DNA of 9,008 nucleotides from JBGTKH01 sp041744735 (lineage in GTDB: Bacteria > Planctomycetota > Planctomycetia > Pirellulales > Pirellulaceae): NCBI GenBank assembly GCA_041744735.1, contig JBGTKH010000163.1, positions 1 to 9,008 of the forward strand, read 5' to 3'. Positions within the stretch are counted from its first letter, which is position 1, and each line of letters begins with the position of its first letter. A program made the position numbers and the translations under genes. The notes beneath the pieces are model-generated. The model ran no database searches. It was not told the origin of the DNA and was given only the letters and a program-made list of their open reading frames with translations. Positions 1 through 5,953 of this stretch are shown here, piece by piece.

Positions 1-2418
1 CGCGATTATGTGCTGGTGGCGTTCGGCGGCGCCGCGCCGCAGCACGCCTGCGCCGTCGCGCGCGAGCTGGGCATTCGCCAAATCCTGAACCATCCCGACG
101 CCGGCATTTTGAGCGCCTACGGCATCGGCATGGCCGACGTCGTGCGGCATCGGGCCGAGGGCGTATATCAGCCGTACAGCGATTCGGCCGTTGCAGAATT
201 GGCTGGAGTCTTTCAGCGGCTAACCGACGAAACGCGGCAAGAGGTGCTCGATGAGGTTGGCGTGCCTGGGGCTGACAGCCCCAGCCACCCGGCGCAAATC
301 GAAGTCATCCGTTCGCTCGATCTGCGCTACCGCGGCTTCGACGCCTATCTGACGATCGCTTGGCCGCCCGACGGCAACTATGCGGACTCGTACGTCGCCG
401 AGCACGCGCGGCTGTACGGCTACACGCACGAAAACCGTCCGCTGGAAATTGTGGCGGCTCGCGTCGAAGTGATCGGCCGATCAGGAACGCAACTTGTGGC
501 GTCTCATCGTGTAGAGACCAGCTCGCCCGAGCCGGCAGCGACCGTGACGGCATACTTCGACGCTCAACAGCACGAGACGAACGTTTTCAACCGCGCATCG
601 CTGCAACCAGGCGCTGTGATCGCGGGTCCGGCAATTGTTGTGGAGAGTAATTCGACGACGATCGTCGACCCCGATTGGCAGGCCGCGATGCTAAGCGGCG
701 GCGAGTTGCTTTTGGACTTGGTTACAGGCGTACGGCCTGCGGCCGAACGACAAGCTGGAAGCTCGTCGCCACATACGCAGGCCGATCCGGTGATGTTGGA
801 GATTTTCAACAATCAGTTCGCCGGCATCGCCGAGCAGATGGGGATCACGCTGCGGAACACATCGAGCAGCGTAAACGTGAAAGAACGGCTCGACTTTAGT
901 TGCGCGCTGTTCACCCCGAGCGGCGATCTGGTCGTGAACGCGCCGCACATTCCCGTGCACTTGGGCGCGATGGGCGAAACGGTGCGGCGGATCATTGCGG
1001 ACAATCCGGACATGCAACCAGGCGACGTCTTCGTGACCAACGACCCATACCGCGGCGGTTCGCACTTGCCGGACATCACCGTCGTGACGCCGGTCTTTAT
1101 TTTGGAGTGCGGCGACTCGTCGCCGCTTTTAGATATTTCAGATATTGTCGACGACCGCGAAACGCATCGCGGCGACAAGTCGCCGCACTCCAAAGGGCGA
1201 TTGCTGTTCTTCACGGCGAGCCGCGCGCATCATGCGGAGATTGGCGGCATCACGCCGGGCTCGATGCCGCCGTTCTCAAAGAATCTGGCGGAAGAGGGCG
1301 TGCTGATCCGCAATTTCAAGGTTGTCGCGGCGGGGCGTTCGCGAACCGATGAGTTGCGAGATCTGTTGCTGACGGCTCCGTATCCCACGCGCAACGTGCA
1401 CGACAATTTGGCCGACATCGCCGCTCAGATCGCCGCCAACAATCAAGGTGCCCGCGATCTGCTGCGGCTGGTCGATCGCTACACGCTGCCGGTCGTCGAA
1501 GCCTACATGCGGCATATTCAAGACGCGGCCGAGCAGAAGATGCGAGCCGCACTGGCTCAACTGTCGCCGGGCCGCCGCGAGTTTGTCGATCATTTGGACG
1601 ACGGCTCGCCGATCTGCGTGGCGCTCACCGTCAACGGCGACTCGGCCGTGATTGATTTCACCGGCACCGGTCCGGTGCTGCCGGGCAATCTGAATGCCAA
1701 CCGAGCGATCGTCACGGCGGCGGTGATGTACTGCATGCGCTGCTTGATCGCCGAAGGCATTCCGCTGAACCAAGGCGTGCTGGCGCCCATCGAGATCATC
1801 CTGCCGGAATGTCTGCTGAATCCGCCCGAACGCCCGCGGCCGGAAGACTGCCCGGCGGTCGTCGGCGGCAACGTCGAAACGTCACAGCGCGTGGTCGATA
1901 CGCTGCTCGGTGCGCTCGGCATCGCTGCTGCCAGTCAAGGCACGATGAACAACGTGCTGTTTGGCGACAAAACGTTCGGCTACTACGAAACGATCTGCGG
2001 CGGCTCCGGCGCGACCGCAGAATCGGGCGGAGCCGACGCCGTGCACACGCACATGACCAACACGCGGCTGACCGATCCCGAAGTCCTCGAGCAGCGTTAT
2101 CCCGTGCGCGTGCAAGAGTTCTCGATCCGTCGTGGCTCCGGCGGACAAGGAAACCATCGCGGCGGCGACGGCGTTACGCGCCGTTTGGAATTCCTGCGCG
2201 ACTTGGAAGTATCCCTCGTCTCGCAGCGCCGCGGCCCTTACCCGCCCTATGGTCTCGCAGGCGGCCAGCCGGGCGCTCTCGGACAATACATGCTGACGCG
2301 GGCCGACGGCACTCACCAAAAACTCGCCGGCATCGCCCACTTCACCGCCCGCCGCGGCGACGTTCTCACCATCGAAACACCCGGCGGCGGCGGATTTGGA
2401 AAGGTAGGTATCAAGTAG
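1..2418 (+). CDS. 5-oxoprolinase, fused HyuA (C-terminal part) - HyuB; 5' end outside window
   Basis: The reading frame is open from base 1 and ends at TAG 2416-2418, so the N-terminal part of HyuA (ATP-binding region) lies upstream. Codons 5-50 carry the HyuA C-terminal signature (VAFGGAAPQHACAVARELGI, then HPDAGILSAYGIGMADV). A linker near codons 245-261 leads into a complete HyuB half from about codon 262 (DPVMLEIFNNQF). HyuB landmarks are NDPYRGGSHLPDI (codons 347-359), GNLNANRA, VVGGNVETSQR (620-630), SQGTMNN, HTHMTNTR and the terminal TPGGGGFGK. The single-chain A-B order and these motifs match OPLAH-type 5-oxoprolinase (about 1,280 residues in full), which hydrolyses 5-oxo-L-proline to L-glutamate with ATP in the cytoplasm. 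A hydantoinase or acetone-carboxylase-like role is less likely but cannot be excluded without the N-terminus. Two stretches look foreign to the family: codons 88-96 (GVPGADSPSHPAQI region) and codons 368-398; both coincide with DNA palindromes that keep the frame. Family assignment is firm; exact substrate is inferred. Confidence 0.93.
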   Translation, partial: RDYVLVAFGGAAPQHACAVARELGIRQILNHPDAGILSAYGIGMADVVRHRAEGVYQPYSDSAVAELAGVFQRLTDETRQEVLDEVGVPGADSPSHPAQIEVIRSLDLRYRGFDAYLTIAWPPDGNYADSYVAEHARLYGYTHENRPLEIVAARVEVIGRSGTQLVASHRVETSSPEPAATVTAYFDAQQHETNVFNRASLQPGAVIAGPAIVVESNSTTIVDPDWQAAMLSGGELLLDLVTGVRPAAERQAGSSSPHTQADPVMLEIFNNQFAGIAEQMGITLRNTSSSVNVKERLDFSCALFTPSGDLVVNAPHIPVHLGAMGETVRRIIADNPDMQPGDVFVTNDPYRGGSHLPDITVVTPVFILECGDSSPLLDISDIVDDRETHRGDKSPHSKGRLLFFTASRAHHAEIGGITPGSMPPFSKNLAEEGVLIRNFKVVAAGRSRTDELRDLLLTAPYPTRNVHDNLADIAAQIAANNQGARDLLRLVDRYTLPVVEAYMRHIQDAAEQKMRAALAQLSPGRREFVDHLDDGSPICVALTVNGDSAVIDFTGTGPVLPGNLNANRAIVTAAVMYCMRCLIAEGIPLNQGVLAPIEIILPECLLNPPERPRPEDCPAVVGGNVETSQRVVDTLLGALGIAAASQGTMNNVLFGDKTFGYYETICGGSGATAESGGADAVHTHMTNTRLTDPEVLEQRYPVRVQEFSIRRGSGGQGNHRGGDGVTRRLEFLRDLEVSLVSQRRGPYPPYGLAGGQPGALGQYMLTRADGTHQKLAGIAHFTARRGDVLTIETPGGGGFGKVGIK
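262..288. repeat. Palindromic element inside the 5-oxoprolinase frame
   Basis: Positions 267-283 are a perfect inverted repeat with 8-base arms (TGGGGCTG / CAGCCCCA) around one base; the symmetry extends to 262-288 with one mismatched pair (265/285). It encodes the VPGADSPSH segment. In OPLAH homologues as I remember them, this place has only a few residues between a GxP turn and a hydrophobic strand, so about 8 residues look added. I recall similar TGGGGCTG...CAGCCCCA palindromes scattered in planctomycete genomes; that memory is unchecked. Confidence 0.6.
1101..1194. repeat. 94-bp double-hairpin repeat element inserted in frame in HyuB
   Basis: The ends are perfect 16-base inverted repeats: TTTGGAGTGCGGCGAC at 1101-1116 and its reverse complement at 1179-1194. 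Each end is also part of its own smaller palindrome, GCGGCGAC-TC-GTCGCCGC at 1109-1126 and GCGGCGAC-AA-GTCGCCGC at 1169-1186, so the element can fold either as two hairpins or as one long stem. Positions 1102-1194 are exactly 93 bases (31 codons) without a stop, giving LECGDSSPL...RGDKSPHSK between TPVFI and GRLLFFTASR. In HyuB proteins these flanks are normally separated by only a few residues, which marks the segment as an insertion. No target-site duplication and no transposase are visible, so it would be a non-autonomous MITE/REP-like element. Confidence 0.85.
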
Positions 2419-2446
2419 AGTCAGCCGCGGGAGTCTATACTGACGT

Positions 2447-2453
2447 AGGAGGT
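2447..2453 (+). promoter_or_regulatory. Strong ribosome binding site for the 74-residue gene
   Basis: AGGAGGT lies 7 bases before the GTG at 2461. It is close to the ideal anti-Shine-Dalgarno complement and decides the GTG start. It is notable because most other genes in this window have weak or no such signal. Confidence 0.8.
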
Positions 2454-2460
2454 TCTGACC

Positions 2461-2685
2461 GTGAATCAGCACGTTTCACCGGACGACAAAGGCTGGGTTG
2501 AACACTGGCGGCGTGTCGGTCCCATCTTGGAAGCTGTCCGTCGCGACGAACTCAAGGCGTTCCGGTACGAGGACCACATCGACATCATCGACGCATTGCT
2601 CGATATCGCCATTCGTTTAGGCCCGCCGCGCACGACCAGCGGGCTCGTTGAGCAACAGCGGTTGTTTCATCAGGGCAAAGTATGA
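2461..2685 (+). CDS. Small hypothetical protein paired with a nucleotidyltransferase
   Basis: A 74-residue soluble protein without signal peptide or membrane segment, rich in charged residues and predicted mostly helical. The GTG start is fixed by the strong AGGAGGT just upstream. The N-terminal half has a W..HWRRVGPILEAVRR pattern and the C-terminus reads PPRTTSGLVEQQRLFHQ. I recall a family of short proteins ending in a similar SGLVEQQ motif encoded directly upstream of DUF6036/AbiEii-like nucleotidyltransferases; this is memory, not a search. Its stop overlaps the next start (ATGA, 2682-2685), which implies translational coupling and a joint function. By analogy with other small-protein/nucleotidyltransferase pairs it could be an antitoxin-like or regulatory partner, but nothing in the sequence proves it. 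Real gene: likely. Function: unknown. Confidence 0.75.
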   Translation: MNQHVSPDDKGWVEHWRRVGPILEAVRRDELKAFRYEDHIDIIDALLDIAIRLGPPRTTSGLVEQQRLFHQGKV

Positions 2686-2996
2686 ACGGACTATTCGAAG
2701 CGGGCCTTGAGGTTGAGACCTTCATGCAGAGCCGCCAGTGGCGGTTTTGTATCATCGGTGGACTGGCCGTCATCCGCTGGGGTCAGCCGCGGGCAACTCG
2801 CGACATTGACATCAGTTTGTTAACGGGCATCGGTTCCGAAGAGTCCTTCGTCGACGAGATTCTAAGCCACTTTCAAGCTCGGCTCGCGGATGCGCGGGAA
2901 TTTGCCTTGCAAAACCGCGTCCTCTTGGCGAAGGCGTCCAATGGTGTCGCACTTGATATCGCCCTGGCAGCGTTTCCTTTTGAAGAGTTGGCATAG
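2682..2996 (+). CDS. Nucleotidyltransferase-fold protein (DUF6036/AbiEii-like), C-terminally truncated
   Basis: A 104-residue protein starting at the ATG that overlaps the previous stop. It has the core of a minimal nucleotidyltransferase: FCIIGGLAVIRWG with the Gly-Gly at residues 26-27, TRDIDIS with the two metal-binding aspartates D41 and D43, and the third acidic position D92 in GVALDIALA. Family members usually run to about 180-200 residues; after the PFE motif they continue with a region around 'AEDLIVLK' and a helical tail. Here the frame stops right after AFPFEELA, and neither other forward frame between 2997 and 3015 continues the family sequence. The convergent transporter gene ends only 19 bases further on. 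The catalytic residues remain, but the missing half normally contributes to the fold and substrate contact, so this may be a decaying gene. The substrate (nucleotide transferred to protein, RNA or drug) cannot be told. Confidence 0.8.
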   Translation: MNGLFEAGLEVETFMQSRQWRFCIIGGLAVIRWGQPRATRDIDISLLTGIGSEESFVDEILSHFQARLADAREFALQNRVLLAKASNGVALDIALAAFPFEELA

Positions 2997-3015
2997 GGAG
3001 TCAAACTGAATGCGA

Positions 3016-4290
3016 TTAAGTCTTGCTCGGTGTCAGACTGTAGTCCTTGCCGCCGCGTGCGCCCAGCGTCAGGATTCCTAGCCCAACGAGCATCATCACA
3101 ATGGCCGCCCAGTACGGCAGCGTGGGTGAGATGAAGAACAGCGGCACGGAGATCAGTGGGCCGGCGATGCGGGCCAGGGCGCTGACGCTTTGGCTGACGC
3201 CCATGATGCTGCCTTGCTTGGCCGGGTCGCTGCGGCGGCTGATGAGCGACTGCAGCGACGGCGTCATGAAGGCGAACCCGGTGACTTCGACGGCCGCAGC
3301 GACGATCATCAGCGCCAAGTTTGTCGAACTGCTGGCGACGGCCAGCAACACAAAACCTCCGATCGTGATCACGCCGCCGCTGGTGGCCAATGCCACATCG
3401 GAAACCCGCCCTGCCAATCGTCGTACGAGGCCGCCTTGCACGAGACTGAGCACCAGTCCGATATAGGCGAAGAACAACAGCACTTGGTGAAACTCGAATC
3501 GAAAGCCGCGCTGTTCATCTTTCAGCATTAGCGACAAAGTTTGCTCGAAGCTGCCGAACGACACCACGCTGACGAACGACGTCAGCAGCAACGCCCCAAT
3601 TGTCGGCGTGGTCAGTGCCTCGCGCCACGAATGGAAACTAAAGGCGTAGTGGGCCGCCGCGTGACTGCCCGGCTTCAACGATTCAGGCAACAAAACGATG
3701 GCCAGTAGCAGCGCAACGCCGGACAAAGCCGCCGCCGCGTATCCCGGCCACGGGCTGACGCCGATGTCGGTGGAAAACACCAGCGCCGCGGCACCGATCA
3801 GCGGCCCAAACGTGAACCCCAATCCAAACGCGGCGCCGATCAGCGCCATGCCTTTGGTACGAGTCTCCGGTGTCGTGGTGTCGGCGATGTAAGCTTGGGC
3901 CGTCGAGATCGTGGCCCCCGCGATGCCCGCGCCGATGCGGGACACGAACAGCCAAAACAAACTTTGCTGCAAGGTGGCCACGCCGAACATGGCATAGAAC
4001 AACGTCGAACCGCCCAAGCCGATCATCAACACCGGCCGGCGGCCCACGCGGTCCGACAGCCGTCCCCAAAACGGCGCGAACAGAAACTGCATCGCCGAGA
4101 AACTGCACATCAACAGCGCGATTATGAACCCGCCTTCGCCTACCCCGAACTGCTTGGCGTAAATCGGCAACAGCGGCAACACCATGCCGAAGCCGAGTAG
4201 GTCGATGAAGACCGTCAGGAAGATGACGAGCAGCGAACCTTTGCGAGGATGGTCGGGCATGGCGGGCGGAGAACAGAGGTCAGAGGTCAT
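3016..4290 (-). CDS. MFS transporter, TetA/DHA1-like drug:H+ antiporter family
   Basis: A 424-residue integral inner-membrane protein with the hydrophobic pattern of about 12 transmembrane helices. TM1 carries an acidic residue in FIDLLGFGMVLPLLP (D30), the counterpart of the essential aspartate in TetA. The loop 2-3 motif A is GRLSDRVGRRP (residues 76-86). TM4 has SRIGAGIAGA followed by AYIAD, and TM5 has the antiporter motif C, GAAFGLGFTFGPLIG (152-166). This places it with TetA-like multidrug or tetracycline antiporters, but the real substrate is unknown. The chosen ATG at 4290 overlaps the nuclease stop (ATGA on the minus strand), suggesting translational coupling. An alternative ATG at 4260 (residue 11) gives an N-terminus closer to the usual length; residues 1-10 are encoded partly by a 7-base tandem repeat. 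Neither start has a clear Shine-Dalgarno sequence. Confidence 0.9.
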   Translation of the reverse strand: MTSDLCSPPAMPDHPRKGSLLVIFLTVFIDLLGFGMVLPLLPIYAKQFGVGEGGFIIALLMCSFSAMQFLFAPFWGRLSDRVGRRPVLMIGLGGSTLFYAMFGVATLQQSLFWLFVSRIGAGIAGATISTAQAYIADTTTPETRTKGMALIGAAFGLGFTFGPLIGAAALVFSTDIGVSPWPGYAAAALSGVALLLAIVLLPESLKPGSHAAAHYAFSFHSWREALTTPTIGALLLTSFVSVVSFGSFEQTLSLMLKDEQRGFRFEFHQVLLFFAYIGLVLSLVQGGLVRRLAGRVSDVALATSGGVITIGGFVLLAVASSSTNLALMIVAAAVEVTGFAFMTPSLQSLISRRSDPAKQGSIMGVSQSVSALARIAGPLISVPLFFISPTLPYWAAIVMMLVGLGILTLGARGGKDYSLTPSKT

Positions 4291-5792
4291 TCAAAACGCA
4301 GTAGTTTGCCGCTGGGGGCTTCGGCGTAGTGTTTGATGTCGATCAGGTTGCCGTCTTGGTCGAACAGGCAGATAGTGTCGCCGGAGTTGGTTAGTGTCAT
4401 ATTGCGGCCGTGGCGGCGAATGACGACGATGCGGCCGCGCGACAGCGTGCCGCTGGGAAGCACTGTTGCATCTTCGGCTCCAATGGTCCAGCGGTTGCCC
4501 GATGCATCGCGGATGGTCCAGCCGCGCAGGTCGACCGTTTGGGTGCCGACGTTTTTCAGATGCACTTCTTCGAACAATTCCTCCTCGCCCAGCGGGTTTG
4601 GCTCGGCTGCCACAATCCGCAGCGGGCCAGGAGCCGCGTCGGCCGAACCGGCAGCAGCGACCCGCAAAGTCAGGACCACAGGCAAATGATCGGTCAGATA
4701 GCTGTACTTATCTTGTGTAATTCGCGGCGGCACGATCTCAATTCCGTTGCGAACGTCGCGCGTGCCGTCGGACAAAGTTACCTGAACCGGATGGTCGAAC
4801 AGTTCGTCGAGCGTGCGCGAGACGGCAATATGGTCCAGCAATGTGTCGAAACCGTCTTCCCGGAGATCAACATGGGAGAACGGCAGCAGCGCGGCCACTT
4901 CGGGTGAACTCTGGAAGCCGCCGATTTGCATTTCCAGTTGCTCCCATTCGTCGAGCGTCGGCCGAATGTCGCCTACGGTCAAGATGCGCATTAACGAACC
5001 GCCGGCCACCGGCACGGTCATTTTCATCAGCCGCGAGCGGCCGCGGCCTTGGATATCTTGATCGGGGCGGATGTTCCAGTCTCCGCACACAATCAAGTGC
5101 CGCCGTGGCGAAACGGCTTGATGCTTCAGGATGAAGTCGGTGATGGCGTCGACCTCAGCACTTTGCGGAGTCCCGCCGCCCGACTTCAGGTGCAGCGCGA
5201 TCATGTCGAACGACAACTTCAAGCCGCCGTCGGATTGGACGTCAACCGGCACCAGCCACGGAGAACGATTCTCCTTTGCGGTCAGCGTGCCGGCAGCATT
5301 CCGCGGCTGCCGCAACTCGTCAAGCAGTTTCGTTTTCGACGGGTCGATCGAAACTCCACGCGCAGAATTCCACACCACGCCAAATTGCAAATTGCCGTAC
5401 GGATCGGTGGAATTGTCGTAGTCGATGTTGGTTTGAGTGAATCTCCAAGGCCCGCTGGTTCCGCTGTTGAGATGCTCAACCACTTGTCGCAAACGGTCCG
5501 GCTCGCCAGCGCGCGGCTGCACTTCCACCAACACGGCCAAGTCAAGCTGCATGTCGCGAATGGCTTTGGCCAGCGTCGCGGTTAGAATGGCCAAGTCCGC
5601 CTCGCGGCCGTTGCCGGCAAAGAAGCTGTCGGCGCCCGGAACCAGATCGATGTGCCGCACGTTCCAAGTGCCGATGCGAACGAATCCAGCACTCAGCGAC
5701 GGAGCGTCGCTGAAAATGTCCAGCGGCTCTTGTCCGATGCTGGGCTGGCAAAGCAAGAGCGATAGGGCCAGCGGAATAAAGGTGCGCGGCAT
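4287..5792 (-). CDS. Secreted endonuclease/exonuclease/phosphatase-family protein with lamin-tail domain
   Basis: A 501-residue protein. Residues 1-20 form a Sec-type signal peptide (MPRTF, hydrophobic core, then SIG-QE), so it is exported. Residues about 36-378 are an EEP (DNase I-like) fold: GTWNVRH with N44, a metal-binding glutamate in LVEVQPR (E90), ALHLKS with H201, GDWNIRPD (D238, N240) and the C-terminal SYLTDHLPVV with D368-H369. Residues about 390-490 resemble a lamin-tail domain (LRIVAAEPNP, VHLKNVGTQTVDLRGWTIRD, then RGRIVVIRRHG and GDTICLFDQDGNLID), a beta-sandwich often found on secreted nucleases. The catalytic set looks complete. Substrate could be DNA, RNA or a phosphoester; extracellular nucleic-acid or phosphate scavenging is inference. 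GGAGA at 5805-5801 (minus strand) lies 8 bases before the ATG and supports the start. The gene runs directly into the transporter with a 4-base overlap. Confidence 0.92.
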   Translation of the reverse strand: MPRTFIPLALSLLLCQPSIGQEPLDIFSDAPSLSAGFVRIGTWNVRHIDLVPGADSFFAGNGREADLAILTATLAKAIRDMQLDLAVLVEVQPRAGEPDRLRQVVEHLNSGTSGPWRFTQTNIDYDNSTDPYGNLQFGVVWNSARGVSIDPSKTKLLDELRQPRNAAGTLTAKENRSPWLVPVDVQSDGGLKLSFDMIALHLKSGGGTPQSAEVDAITDFILKHQAVSPRRHLIVCGDWNIRPDQDIQGRGRSRLMKMTVPVAGGSLMRILTVGDIRPTLDEWEQLEMQIGGFQSSPEVAALLPFSHVDLREDGFDTLLDHIAVSRTLDELFDHPVQVTLSDGTRDVRNGIEIVPPRITQDKYSYLTDHLPVVLTLRVAAAGSADAAPGPLRIVAAEPNPLGEEELFEEVHLKNVGTQTVDLRGWTIRDASGNRWTIGAEDATVLPSGTLSRGRIVVIRRHGRNMTLTNSGDTICLFDQDGNLIDIKHYAEAPSGKLLRFE

Positions 5793-5800
5793 GTCGGAGT

Positions 5801-5805
5801 TCTCC
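5801..5805 (-). promoter_or_regulatory. Ribosome binding site of the secreted nuclease gene
   Basis: On the minus strand GGAGA is followed by 8 bases and then the ATG at 5792. It sits inside a small palindrome (CGGAG-TT-CTCCG, 5795-5806), which could partly hide the site in RNA; a stem of 5 bp with a 2-base loop is too tight to be sure of. Confidence 0.5.
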
Positions 5806-5810
5806 GGTAT

Positions 5811-5837
5811 GTAGGACGGATTGGCAATCCGTCCTAC
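5811..5837. repeat. Perfect 27-bp palindrome in the divergent intergenic region
   Basis: Arms of 13 bases (GTAGGACGGATTG and CAATCCGTCCTAC) flank a single base. It lies in the 5' leader region of the minus-strand nuclease gene, just upstream of its ribosome binding site. It has no T-tract and is at the 5' side of both flanking genes, so a terminator role is unlikely. I recall near-identical GTAGGACGGATTG...CAATCCGTCCTAC units as dispersed repeats in planctomycetes (unchecked). Confidence 0.85.
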
Positions 5838-5859
5838 TGATTGACGCGTGCCAACCGTG

Positions 5860-5926
5860 CATCGAAACCCGACGCGTAAGCGAGGGGCATCATCAGACGC
5901 TCTCGCTTACGCGACGGGTTTCGATG
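5860..5926. repeat. 67-bp inverted repeat with 25-base arms in the divergent intergenic region
   Basis: The left arm 5860-5884 (begins CATCGAAACCCGACGCGTAA) pairs with the right arm 5902-5926 at 24 of 25 positions; the one mismatch is 5872 against 5914. The loop is 17 bases (5885-5901). It is unrelated in sequence to the palindrome 22 bases to its left. The core ACGCGTAAGCGAG resembles a repeat I remember as abundant in Pirellula-like genomes, which is recall only. The pairing is far beyond chance and fits a REP/MITE-like dispersed element. Confidence 0.88.
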
Positions 5927-5947
5927 GGAGCGACGGATCCTTATGAT
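5919..5947 (+). promoter_or_regulatory. Weak candidate promoter of the ligase gene, possibly leaderless
   Basis: TATGAT at 5942-5947 matches the -10 consensus at five of six positions. A poor -35-like TTTCGA lies 17 bases upstream at 5919-5924, within the right arm of the inverted repeat. Transcription would begin at about 5953-5954, which is the ATG itself, so the message would be leaderless; this fits the lack of a ribosome binding site before 5954. The signal is weak and could be chance. Confidence 0.25.
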
Positions 5948-5953
5948 CATTGC

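Noticed and set aside
813..1214. Minus-strand open frame of 133 residues opposite HyuB
   Set aside because: It is antisense to a strongly conserved gene. The part that looks protein-like (LECGDLSP...GDESPHSK) is explained by the palindromic element's symmetry.
2421..2431. TCAGCCGCGGG also found near 2784-2794
   Set aside because: An 11-base GC-rich match, one copy inside a coding region; consistent with chance.
2436..2441. TATACT as a -10 box for the 74-residue gene
   Set aside because: No -35 at the proper distance, and transcription would begin inside the ribosome binding site.
1809..2501. 230-residue + strand open frame in another frame over the HyuB end
   Set aside because: Arg-rich composition typical of an out-of-frame read of GC-rich coding DNA; the oxoprolinase frame carries all the conserved motifs here.
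2997..3015. Frameshift that would rescue the missing C-terminus of the nucleotidyltransferase
   Set aside because: The other forward frames meet stops or give no family-like sequence before the transporter gene, so it is a loss and not a simple frameshift.
4274..4287. Tandem CAGAGGT repeat at the transporter start
   Set aside because: Only two 7-base units; too short to call a regulatory site or a microsatellite, though it makes the 4290 start slightly doubtful.
5841..5846. TTGACG as a -35 box in the divergent region
   Set aside because: No acceptable -10 sequence lies 16-18 bases downstream; that place is the left arm of the inverted repeat.
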